From Paracoccaceae bacterium (GTDB lineage Bacteria; Pseudomonadota; Alphaproteobacteria; Rhodobacterales; Rhodobacteraceae), in assembly GCA_013214715.1 (NCBI GenBank), contig JABSSB010000192.1, positions 1 to 7,823 of the forward strand: a stretch of DNA of 7,823 nucleotides, written 5' to 3'. A program made the position numbers and the translations under genes. Positions 1 through 5,521 of the stretch are shown here, in pieces. Below the pieces are notes generated by a model that saw nothing but the letters and a program-made list of their open reading frames with translations, was not told where the DNA came from and did not search any database. Position 1 is the first letter of the stretch; each line of letters opens with the position of its first letter.

Positions 1-79
1 GGTTTTGACCCCGGCCTGCCATGGCTCGCTCAAATTGCCAAAAAAGGGTTAACAAGCCCCAACCGCAGCGTGCGCTGCC

Positions 80-138
80 GTAGGGCGGGGTTTACCCCGC
101 CATATCCTGACCCAGCGGCGGGGTGAACCCCGCCCTAC
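80..138. repeat. Palindromic repeat, copy 1 (terminator-like, after the MHYT-LytTR gene)
   Basis: Two 22-bp arms (80-101 and 117-138) are reverse complements at 21 of 22 positions and are separated by 15 bp. Each arm also holds its own short hairpin, a GGCGGGG stem and CCCCGCC stem around a 4-nt loop. The DNA or RNA could therefore fold as one long hairpin or as two small ones. It begins 14 bp after the stop codon of the MHYT-LytTR gene, which suggests a role in ending or protecting that transcript, although no T-tract follows. A near-identical element lies at 3552-3612 in the opposite orientation. The structure is read directly; the function is inferred. Confidence 0.85.
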
Positions 139-152
139 ACGGGTGGCTCAGG

Positions 153-1271
153 TCAGAGGCCCAAAGCCTCGCGCACCTCTGCCATGCGCGAACGGGAGAC
201 CGGCACCTTGGTCAGCGCGCCTGTCTCTTCGAAATAGCATGTCCCGGTATCCTTGTGCCGCTCAAACCGCGTCACATGGGCCGGGGCGATCAGGTAGGAC
301 CGGTGGCAGCGCAGCATGCCCGCCGAAGCGAGCCGTTTTTCCGCCTCTGATATCGACCAGGGACAAAACAGCTTTTCATCCCCGAGATAGAGCACCGTGT
401 AATGCCCTTCTGCCCGGATCGCTGCCACCTGGCTGCGCGCGGCAAAATGGGTATGGCCGTCTTTTTCATAAGGAATGCCCGCCGCGCCATCGGGGTCCGG
501 GGCCGGAGTGGCCAGGGCCAGGTCTGCCGCGGTCTCCTCTGCCTCGGGTTCGATGAAACTGACACCTGACAGAAGGAAAGCCCCGCAGATGACAAAAGCC
601 GCCACGGTGACGCCCATCGCCAATATCTCTTTGGACATGGCCGGCCCCGCGCCGCCGATATCATTGCCAATGGTAAAACCGGTCAGCGCAATGGCCACGA
701 AATGCACCGACACCACTGCTGCCGCAAAGCCGATCGTGCCAATCAGGATCGAGCGTTTGGAGCGCGTGTCATAGGCCACCCAAATCGCCACAATCGACAG
801 GACAATCGCCGCCACCAGGGCCAGAGCATAATCGAACGCACCATTCACCGGACGACACAGGCGCATGCCCGCCATGCCGATGAAATGCATCAGCACGATG
901 CCCGTGCCGACCAACGCACCGGCAATGACAATCTCCCGCAGGCCCCTCGGTCGAAAATGCAGCACCAGCAGTGCCAGCCCAACCACAAGGATCGCCGCAA
1001 GCGCCGAAATCAACGTGATCAGCGGATCATAATAAAAAAGGATCGGCAGTTGCATTCCCAGCATGGCGACAAAATGCATCGACCAGATGCCGCCCCCCAA
1101 GGCCACGGCCGCCAGGGCCACGAGAAGTTTACGCTGTGCCACAGGACGCCTCGACGCGCCCTGCGTCAGCGACAGGCCCGTGAAACCGGCCATTAAGGCC
1201 ACGGCAAACGATGCCAATACCAGCCACGGATTGTGGGTGAGATCCAACAACTCCAAGGCATGTCCTCCCAT
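153..1271 (-). CDS. MHYT-domain membrane sensor with C-terminal LytTR DNA-binding domain
   Basis: This is a 372-residue membrane-bound, one-component type regulator. About seven hydrophobic segments fill residues 16-236 and carry MHYT-type motifs: MHFVAMLGM (65-73), MHFIGMAGM (128-136) and a weaker third, VHFVAIALT (189-197), in which the Met is replaced by Val. MHYT domains are proposed to bind a metal, possibly copper, and to sense a gas or redox ligand. A linker rich in Glu, Ala and Pro (240-265) leads to a cytoplasmic LytTR domain (about 268-372) with EGHYTVLY (288-295), RCHRSYLI (321-328) and PVSRSR (357-362). The CoxC and CoxH proteins of Oligotropha carboxidovorans share this architecture. 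The gene starts 34 bp after cobQ on the same strand, so it may be cotranscribed with it. The target is unknown. The start is uncertain: TTG at 1254-1256 has a better ribosome site than the ATG at 1269-1271. Confidence 0.9.
   Translation of the reverse strand: MGGHALELLDLTHNPWLVLASFAVALMAGFTGLSLTQGASRRPVAQRKLLVALAAVALGGGIWSMHFVAMLGMQLPILFYYDPLITLISALAAILVVGLALLVLHFRPRGLREIVIAGALVGTGIVLMHFIGMAGMRLCRPVNGAFDYALALVAAIVLSIVAIWVAYDTRSKRSILIGTIGFAAAVVSVHFVAIALTGFTIGNDIGGAGPAMSKEILAMGVTVAAFVICGAFLLSGVSFIEPEAEETAADLALATPAPDPDGAAGIPYEKDGHTHFAARSQVAAIRAEGHYTVLYLGDEKLFCPWSISEAEKRLASAGMLRCHRSYLIAPAHVTRFERHKDTGTCYFEETGALTKVPVSRSRMAEVREALGL
1263..1269 (-). promoter_or_regulatory. Shine-Dalgarno-like site inside the annotated start of the MHYT-LytTR gene
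   Basis: On the minus strand, GGGAGGA follows the annotated ATG and lies 6-7 nt before an in-frame TTG (codon 6, 1254-1256). Nothing purine-rich lies at the usual distance before the ATG itself. A TTG start would give a protein five residues shorter, beginning at the Leu-Glu-Leu-Leu-Asp segment. The spacing is read directly from the sequence; use of the TTG is inferred. Confidence 0.45.
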
Positions 1272-1305
1272 TTGGAAGGCAATCTAGCGGGCAGGCGCGA
1301 CTGCT

Positions 1306-2787
1306 TCAATCCGCGGCAGCGTCAATCTCGCGTGACATGCCCCGCCCCGCCATGTCCCAGATTGCATCCAGATCGAGATGATCCGCCACATGGCTGGCCA
1401 GATCGTCCAGAACAGCCGAGACCCCGGCATCATAGGACAGACCCGACGGTGCGGCGCCAAGGCTGTGCAGAAAGGCCGCTCGAAAGGCATCCTGCCGGAA
1501 CATCCCGTGCAAATAGGACCCGCTGACCAGCCCATCGGCCCGGATGGCGCCGTCGACCCGGTCGCCAAGATCCGCAAAAGGCCGCGCGCAATCGGGGCCC
1601 TGCGTGCGTCCGATATGGATCTCATAGCCCGTCATCGCGCAGCCCGTGGGCAGATGCGTGGCGGCGCAGTCGGTCAGGCTCTTGTGAGGGGTCATCACAG
1701 TCTCGATATCCAGCAATCCAAGACCGGGGGTTTCTCCGGGCGGGCCTTCGATCCCATCCGGGTCGATCACGCGCCGCCCCAGCATCTGATAGCCGCCACA
1801 AATACCCAGAATACGTCCGCCGCGCCGATGATGCGCGCGCAGGTCGATATCCCAGCCCTGATCGCGCAGGAAGCGCAGATCACCCCGCGTCGATTTCGAT
1901 CCGGGCAGGATCACCAAATCCGCATCCCCCGGAAGCGCCTGTCCAGCCTGCAACATCACAAGTTCCACGCCCGGCTCCTGGGCGAGGGGATCCAGATCGT
2001 CGAAATTGGCGATGCGTGACAGGGTCAGGCACACGATCTTCACGCCCGACCCCGATCCGGAGCGAATATCCAGAGCGTCTTCGGCAGGCAGCTTCCAGGC
2101 ATCGGCAAACCAGGGCAGCACGCCCATGCCGGTCCAGCCGGTTCGGTCGGCAATGGCCTGATAGCCATCGTCAAACAACCGGGTGTCGCCGCGGAATTTG
2201 TTGATCATGAACCCGCCAATCATCGCAGCATCATCCGGTGCGATCACCGCCTGAGTGCCGATGATCTGCGCGATGACGCCCCCCCGATCAATGTCACCCG
2301 CCAACAGAACCGGCACTTCGGCCGCCCGGGCAAAACCCATATTGGCAATGTCCCCGGCCCGCAGATTGATCTCGGCCGGGCTGCCGGCCCCCTCGATAAT
2401 CACCAGATCATACGCCGCGCGCAGCCGGGCAAAGCTATCCAGAACGGCGCCCATCAGTTTCGGCTTCAACGCCGCATATTCCATCGCCTTTGTCGTGGTC
2501 ATGCGCTGCCCCTGCACCACAACCTGCGCCCCGGTTTCGCTTTCCGGCTTCAACAGAACGGGGTTCATATCCGTTGCAGGCGCCAGCCCGCACGCCAAAG
2601 CCTGCAACGCCTGCGCGCGCCCGATTTCGCCCCCGTCTGTGGTGACGGCTGCATTGTTGGACATGTTCTGCGGTTTGAACGGCGCGACCGTCACCCCTCG
2701 CGACCGAAACGCCCGACAAAGCCCGGCAACCAACAGGGATTTGCCAACATTCGACCCGGTGCCCTGGACCATGAACGCCCGGCTCAT
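1306..2787 (-). CDS. cobQ: Cobyric acid synthase (glutamine-hydrolysing)
   Basis: This cytoplasmic enzyme of cobalamin synthesis amidates four side-chain carboxyls of adenosylcobyrinic acid a,c-diamide, using glutamine and ATP, to give adenosylcobyric acid. Its 493 residues match the family length. The N-terminal dethiobiotin-synthetase-like ATPase domain carries the P-loop GTGSNVGKS (9-17), the block FKPQNMSNNA (37-46) and the segment IIEGAGSPAEINL (130-142). The C-terminal class I glutamine amidotransferase domain (about 248-440) carries LPGSKST (294-300), the nucleophile Cys330 in LGICGGYQMLG and the catalytic His427 in YLHGMF. No lesion is visible. The ATG overlaps the stop of the reading frame that runs on from the broken cobO (ATGA at 2784-2787). 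It has only a weak ribosome site, so it may once have depended on cobO for expression. The MHYT-LytTR gene follows 34 bp downstream. Confidence 0.97.
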   Translation of the reverse strand: MSRAFMVQGTGSNVGKSLLVAGLCRAFRSRGVTVAPFKPQNMSNNAAVTTDGGEIGRAQALQALACGLAPATDMNPVLLKPESETGAQVVVQGQRMTTTKAMEYAALKPKLMGAVLDSFARLRAAYDLVIIEGAGSPAEINLRAGDIANMGFARAAEVPVLLAGDIDRGGVIAQIIGTQAVIAPDDAAMIGGFMINKFRGDTRLFDDGYQAIADRTGWTGMGVLPWFADAWKLPAEDALDIRSGSGSGVKIVCLTLSRIANFDDLDPLAQEPGVELVMLQAGQALPGDADLVILPGSKSTRGDLRFLRDQGWDIDLRAHHRRGGRILGICGGYQMLGRRVIDPDGIEGPPGETPGLGLLDIETVMTPHKSLTDCAATHLPTGCAMTGYEIHIGRTQGPDCARPFADLGDRVDGAIRADGLVSGSYLHGMFRQDAFRAAFLHSLGAAPSGLSYDAGVSAVLDDLASHVADHLDLDAIWDMAGRGMSREIDAAAD

Positions 2788-2820
2788 CTTGCAGTCCGGG
2801 AATATAGGTTGCGCTGCCTC

Positions 2821-2931
2821 CGCCGCCTGACGGCGGCGCCCCCAGAGGATTTTTTGAAGAGACGAAACACAGGAGTATCCGCTTTCTTCTCTTCAAAAAT
2901 ACCCTCGCCGAAGGCCCGCGCCGAAGGCGCG
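2821..2931. repeat. Compound hairpin repeat between the cobO remnant and cobQ
   Basis: Three inverted repeats lie side by side. First, CGCCGCC and GGCGGCG flank TGAC (2821-2838). Second, ATTTTTTGAAGAGACGAAA (2849-2867) pairs with TTTCTTCTCTTCAAAAAT (2883-2900), with one mismatch, one unpaired base and a 15-nt loop. Third, CGCGCC and GGCGCG flank GAA (2917-2931). The mix of GC-rich and AT-rich stems looks like a dispersed intergenic repeat rather than a coding segment. Read on the minus strand it could weaken or end transcription arriving from cobO. The pairing is read directly; the repeat status and role are inferred. Confidence 0.65.
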
Positions 2932-2939
2932 TTTGGATT

Positions 2940-3345
2940 GAATTCGACACCGGGCTGTGTCTCGATCTCATTGCGGAACAAGTGTTTTACAGATCTCATT
3001 TCGGTGACAAGGTCGGCCAGCTCAAGAAGCTTGGGTTTGGCGTTGCGTCCGGTGAGGCAGACATGGGTCATCTCGGGTTTTTCGTCTTTCAGAAAGGCCA
3101 CAACCGCGCCGATATCAAGGTAATCATAGCACAGGGCAATGTTCATTACGTCCAGCGGCACAAAGCGCATGTTCGGTGTCAAGATCATCCCAAAGCCAGA
3201 GGAAGGCTTGCCCTTGCAGGACACTGTATGACCCATGATCAGGCCTTTTTTCGCCGATCTTGCTTTCCAACATCCTGTCTCGAGCGGGTTTGAGTTGCGG
3301 CATCCACTCCTTCTGGCAGGCGTTGATGTCACTACTGCTGTCCAT
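2940..3345 (-). pseudogene. cobO: Degraded corrinoid adenosyltransferase (cob(I)yrinic acid a,c-diamide adenosyltransferase) remnant
   Basis: CobO/BtuR moves the adenosyl group of ATP onto a cob(I)alamin-type corrinoid. The start (ATG 3343-3345) reads MDSSSDINACQKEW and then LKPARDRMLESKIGEK, like a normal CobO N-terminus. The frame then breaks in a six-A run (3246-3251), and the homology goes on in the next frame as KGLIMGHT. The Walker A region reads HTVSCKGKPSS where the family has HTGxGKGKSS. Just after GMI (about 3177-3185) the sequence jumps to the Walker B region, losing about 65-70 codons, including the conserved FIKG and GFTW segments. Walker B reads LDVMNIAL instead of LDEINIAL, so the Glu is gone. 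The rest, including HVCLTGRNAKP and ELADLVTEM, is well preserved up to PGVEF (F at 2940-2942). The usual stop is missing, and the frame reads on through a repeat to 2784. The lesions make a working enzyme very unlikely. Confidence 0.92.
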
Positions 3346-3551
3346 GCGCTTTCCCCTGTTCGCCAATGGCCATGCGCCCCCTGGTGCCAAAGGTGAAATG
3401 CGAAACTGGCGCAAGGTCAAGTCCATCGGCTCTTTTCGTTCACAGCGGGCAGGCTGGCTTTGGCACGAGCCGGCTCCGGTATCTGTCTGAAATCCCGGCT
3501 GGCCGGCGCCGGAAAGCGAAACATGGCGGAGCGATATGAAAACGGCGCGGC
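3346..3551 (-). other. Gene-free leader region upstream of the cobO remnant
   Basis: This stretch of about 200 bp lies between the yejF-side palindrome and the cobO start, and should hold the promoter of the cobO-cobQ group. The best promoter-like string is TTGACC at 3415-3420 (minus strand), but no convincing -10 box follows at 16-18 nt. A perfect 10-bp palindrome, GAGCCGGCTC, lies a little upstream of it. I looked for a cobalamin riboswitch and did not find a clear B12 box. Short reading frames here have no recognisable protein content. Confidence 0.35.
3352..3357 (-). promoter_or_regulatory. Ribosome binding site of the original cobO start
   Basis: AGGGGA on the minus strand lies 6 nt before the ATG at 3343-3345. 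It supports that ATG as the ancestral cobO start rather than the farther upstream starts of the same frame. It also shows that the initiation region has outlived the decay of the coding part. Confidence 0.6.
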
Positions 3552-3612
3552 GTAGGGCGGGATTCACCCCGCCATTTGGTCAGGCAGGGCGGCGGGGTAA
3601 ACCCCGCCCTAC
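3552..3612. repeat. Palindromic repeat, copy 2 (terminator-like, after yejF)
   Basis: Two 22-bp arms (3552-3573 and 3591-3612) match as inverted repeats at 20 of 22 positions around a 17-bp spacer. The element begins 6 bp after the yejF stop codon. Compared with copy 1 turned over, one arm is identical (core GGCGGGGTAAACCCCGCC) and the other differs at one base. The spacers share GGTCAGG. The element therefore has a polarity, and the two copies are inverted relative to each other. It probably forms the 3' end of the yej transcript. Confidence 0.87.
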
Positions 3613-3618
3613 GCTGTC

Positions 3619-5196
3619 CTATCCGGCGGAGGCCAGCAATTCGCGGGTATAGCCAGCCTGTGGTGCGTCAAAAATCTGCTCGGCGCTGCCCGCTTCGACC
3701 ACGTCACCCGCGCGCATCACCATGATCTTGTGCGACATTGCGCGCACCACTTTCAGGTCATGACTGATGAACAGATAGGCCAGCCCATGCTTGGCCTGCA
3801 AATCGCGCAGCAGATCGACGATCTGCACCTGCACCGTCATGTCCAGCGCCGAAGTCGGCTCATCCAGCACCAGCAGCTTGGGCCGCAGCACCATCGCCCG
3901 CGCAATCGCAATGCGCTGGCGCTGGCCGCCGGAAAACTCATGCGGATACCGATCCATCGCCGCCGGGTCGAGCCCGGTTTCCGCCATCACCTCTGCCACC
4001 AGATCACGCGGCGCGCGCTGCGGATCGACCTTGTGGATCGCCAGCCCTTCGGAAATGATCTGCTCGCAGGTCATGCGCGGGCTGAGAGAGCCAAACGGGT
4101 CCTGAAACACGATCTGCATATCCTTGCGCAGACGCCGCAGCTCACGCGTGGGCAATTGGCGGATATCCTGCCCGTCAAAGCTCATCACCCCTTGGGACGC
4201 GATCAGTCGCATCAGCGCCAGCGCCAAAGTCGTCTTGCCCGAGCCGGATTCGCCCACAATGCCCAGCGTCTCACCCGCGCGGACGCTGATCGTGGCGTCA
4301 TTGACGGCCTTTACATGACCCACCGTGCGTTTCAGCAAGCCACGCTGGATCGGGAACCAGACCCGCAGGTGATCAGTGCGCGCAATTTCGGGCGCCTGAT
4401 CCGGCACTGGGGCCGGGCTGCCCGACGGTTCGGCCGCCAGCAACATCTGCGTATAGGGGTGGCGCGGATTGGTGAAAATGTCGGCCGTGGGGCCGGTTTC
4501 GACAATCTCGCCATCCTTCATCACACAGACCCGGTCCGCAATGCGCCGCACCACGCCCAGATCATGGGTGATGAACAAAAGCCCCATCCCTTCAGAGGCT
4601 TTCAACTCGGCCAGAAGTTCCAGAATTTGCGCCTGAATCGTCACGTCGAGCGCGGTGGTCGGCTCATCCGCGATGAGGATATCAGGGCGGTTGGCCAGCG
4701 CCATTGCGATCATCACCCGCTGCCGCTGCCCGCCGGAGAGCTGATGCGGATAGCTGTCGAGCCGGCTTTCCGGGTCCCGGATGCCGACCTTTGTCAGCAA
4801 TTCGATGATCCGCGCGCGCACCGCATCGCCCGTCAGGCCCTGATGCAGGGTCAGCGATTCCGCCAACTGCTTATAGAGCGTGTGCAAAGGGTTGAGTGAT
4901 GTCATCGGCTCCTGAAAGATAAAGCTGATATCATTCCCGCGCACCTTGCGCAGCAGCTTTTCATCCGCCGTGACCATTTCCTGCCCGTCATAGGTGACAG
5001 AACCACCGACGGTCGCGCTTTCGCCCAGCAGCGACACGGTGGACAGCGCGGTGACCGATTTGCCCGACCCAGATTCGCCCACCAGCGCAACGGTTTCCCC
5101 ACGGTCGACGGTGAAGGACACGCCCTTAACCGCCTGCGTGCTGACCCCGTCCTGCTGAAAGGCGACGGTTAGGTTTTTCACTTGCATTAGTGCCAT
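3619..5196 (-). CDS. yejF: Peptide ABC transporter, fused double ATP-binding subunit (YejF type)
   Basis: This cytoplasmic ATPase powers the YejABEF peptide importer. Its 525 residues hold two complete ABC domains in one chain, as in E. coli YejF, so no separate DppD/DppF-like pair is needed. Domain 1 has Walker A GESGSGKS (40-47), signature LSGGQRQR (153-160), Walker B ILIADEP (173-179) and switch His211. Domain 2 has Walker A GESGSGKT (315-322), signature FSGGQRQR (421-428), Walker B LLVLDEP (441-447) and His479. The NPRHPYT motif after domain 1 (243-249) is typical of oligopeptide/dipeptide transporter ATPases. All catalytic residues are present in both halves, so both sites should be active. 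The ATG lies 1 nt after the stop of the small membrane gene; a second in-frame ATG (codon 4) is possible. The palindrome at 3552-3612 closes the operon. Confidence 0.96.
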   Translation of the reverse strand: MALMQVKNLTVAFQQDGVSTQAVKGVSFTVDRGETVALVGESGSGKSVTALSTVSLLGESATVGGSVTYDGQEMVTADEKLLRKVRGNDISFIFQEPMTSLNPLHTLYKQLAESLTLHQGLTGDAVRARIIELLTKVGIRDPESRLDSYPHQLSGGQRQRVMIAMALANRPDILIADEPTTALDVTIQAQILELLAELKASEGMGLLFITHDLGVVRRIADRVCVMKDGEIVETGPTADIFTNPRHPYTQMLLAAEPSGSPAPVPDQAPEIARTDHLRVWFPIQRGLLKRTVGHVKAVNDATISVRAGETLGIVGESGSGKTTLALALMRLIASQGVMSFDGQDIRQLPTRELRRLRKDMQIVFQDPFGSLSPRMTCEQIISEGLAIHKVDPQRAPRDLVAEVMAETGLDPAAMDRYPHEFSGGQRQRIAIARAMVLRPKLLVLDEPTSALDMTVQVQIVDLLRDLQAKHGLAYLFISHDLKVVRAMSHKIMVMRAGDVVEAGSAEQIFDAPQAGYTRELLASAG

Positions 5197-5197
5197 G

Positions 5198-5521
5198 TTA
5201 GCTTGTCACCCCAATGCCCAGCATAATGAGGCTCCAGATAGCTGCTGCATGTATCCAGCCTTTCAAGCGCGGGGAGATCTGTCGCCGCTGTACCAAGCGC
5301 AAGGCAGTCACGACCAACACCGGCGGCGTCAATGGATAGGCTATCGTCCCGTACATGGCCCCAAACCAAAACGCCTCCCAATTTATCGGTCCGCTCGGAG
5401 GGCTGGCAATACGTGTCATTTCGAAGATCGGCAAAACCCAGAGTACCGCTGAGATGGTAAGTGAAACCGCCACGAGCAGCCCTATTGCGGGTAGTCTTCC
5501 GTCGATCCTTGCACTTGTCAT
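5198..5521 (-). CDS. Small three-helix membrane protein inside the yej operon, family not recognised
   Basis: The 107-residue product starts MTSARIDGRL and has three hydrophobic stretches, at about residues 12-33, 49-75 and 85-105, so it should be an inner-membrane protein. It has no cysteine and no motif I can name. The ATG overlaps the yejE stop (ATGA at 5518-5521), and the stop lies 1 nt before the yejF ATG. That is strong evidence for translation within the operon, although no good ribosome site precedes it. The frame stays open farther upstream, to 5626, but only by overlapping yejE, so the ATGA start is preferred. My hand count of GC over 5221-5460 is about 56%, against about 65% in a 60-bp sample of neighbouring yejF, which hints at a different origin. 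It may be an accessory subunit of the importer or an unrelated insertion. No yejABEF operon I can recall has this gene at this position. Confidence 0.75.
   Translation of the reverse strand: MTSARIDGRLPAIGLLVAVSLTISAVLWVLPIFEMTRIASPPSGPINWEAFWFGAMYGTIAYPLTPPVLVVTALRLVQRRQISPRLKGWIHAAAIWSLIMLGIGVTS

Noticed and set aside
44..55. GGTTAAC near the left edge as a CtrA-type binding site
   Set aside because: Only a single half-site is present, with no second TTAA at the required spacing.
1378..2019. Plus-strand open frames opposite cobQ (also 2255-2830)
   Set aside because: They are antisense to an intact cobQ with all catalytic motifs; no motif or ribosome site supports them.
2801..2806. TATATT (minus strand) as a -10 box for cobQ
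   Set aside because: It lies only 14 bp before the ATG, and no -35-like sequence is found upstream in the GC-rich hairpin.
3391..3420. TTGACC at 3415-3420 (minus) as a sigma-70 promoter for cobO
   Set aside because: No acceptable -10 hexamer follows at 16-18 nt (the sequence there is near TTCACC), so it is not listed as a promoter in its own right.
3346..3551. Possible cobalamin riboswitch upstream of the cobO remnant
   Set aside because: The location is right, but I cannot find a clear B12 box or the conserved core. A covariance search with the Rfam cobalamin model would settle it; a significant hit would reverse this.
3730..4899. A 389-codon open frame on the plus strand opposite yejF
   Set aside because: Its product is rich in Arg, His and Gln with no recognisable domain and lies wholly antisense to a well-supported double ABC ATPase. 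It is a shadow of high-GC codon bias.
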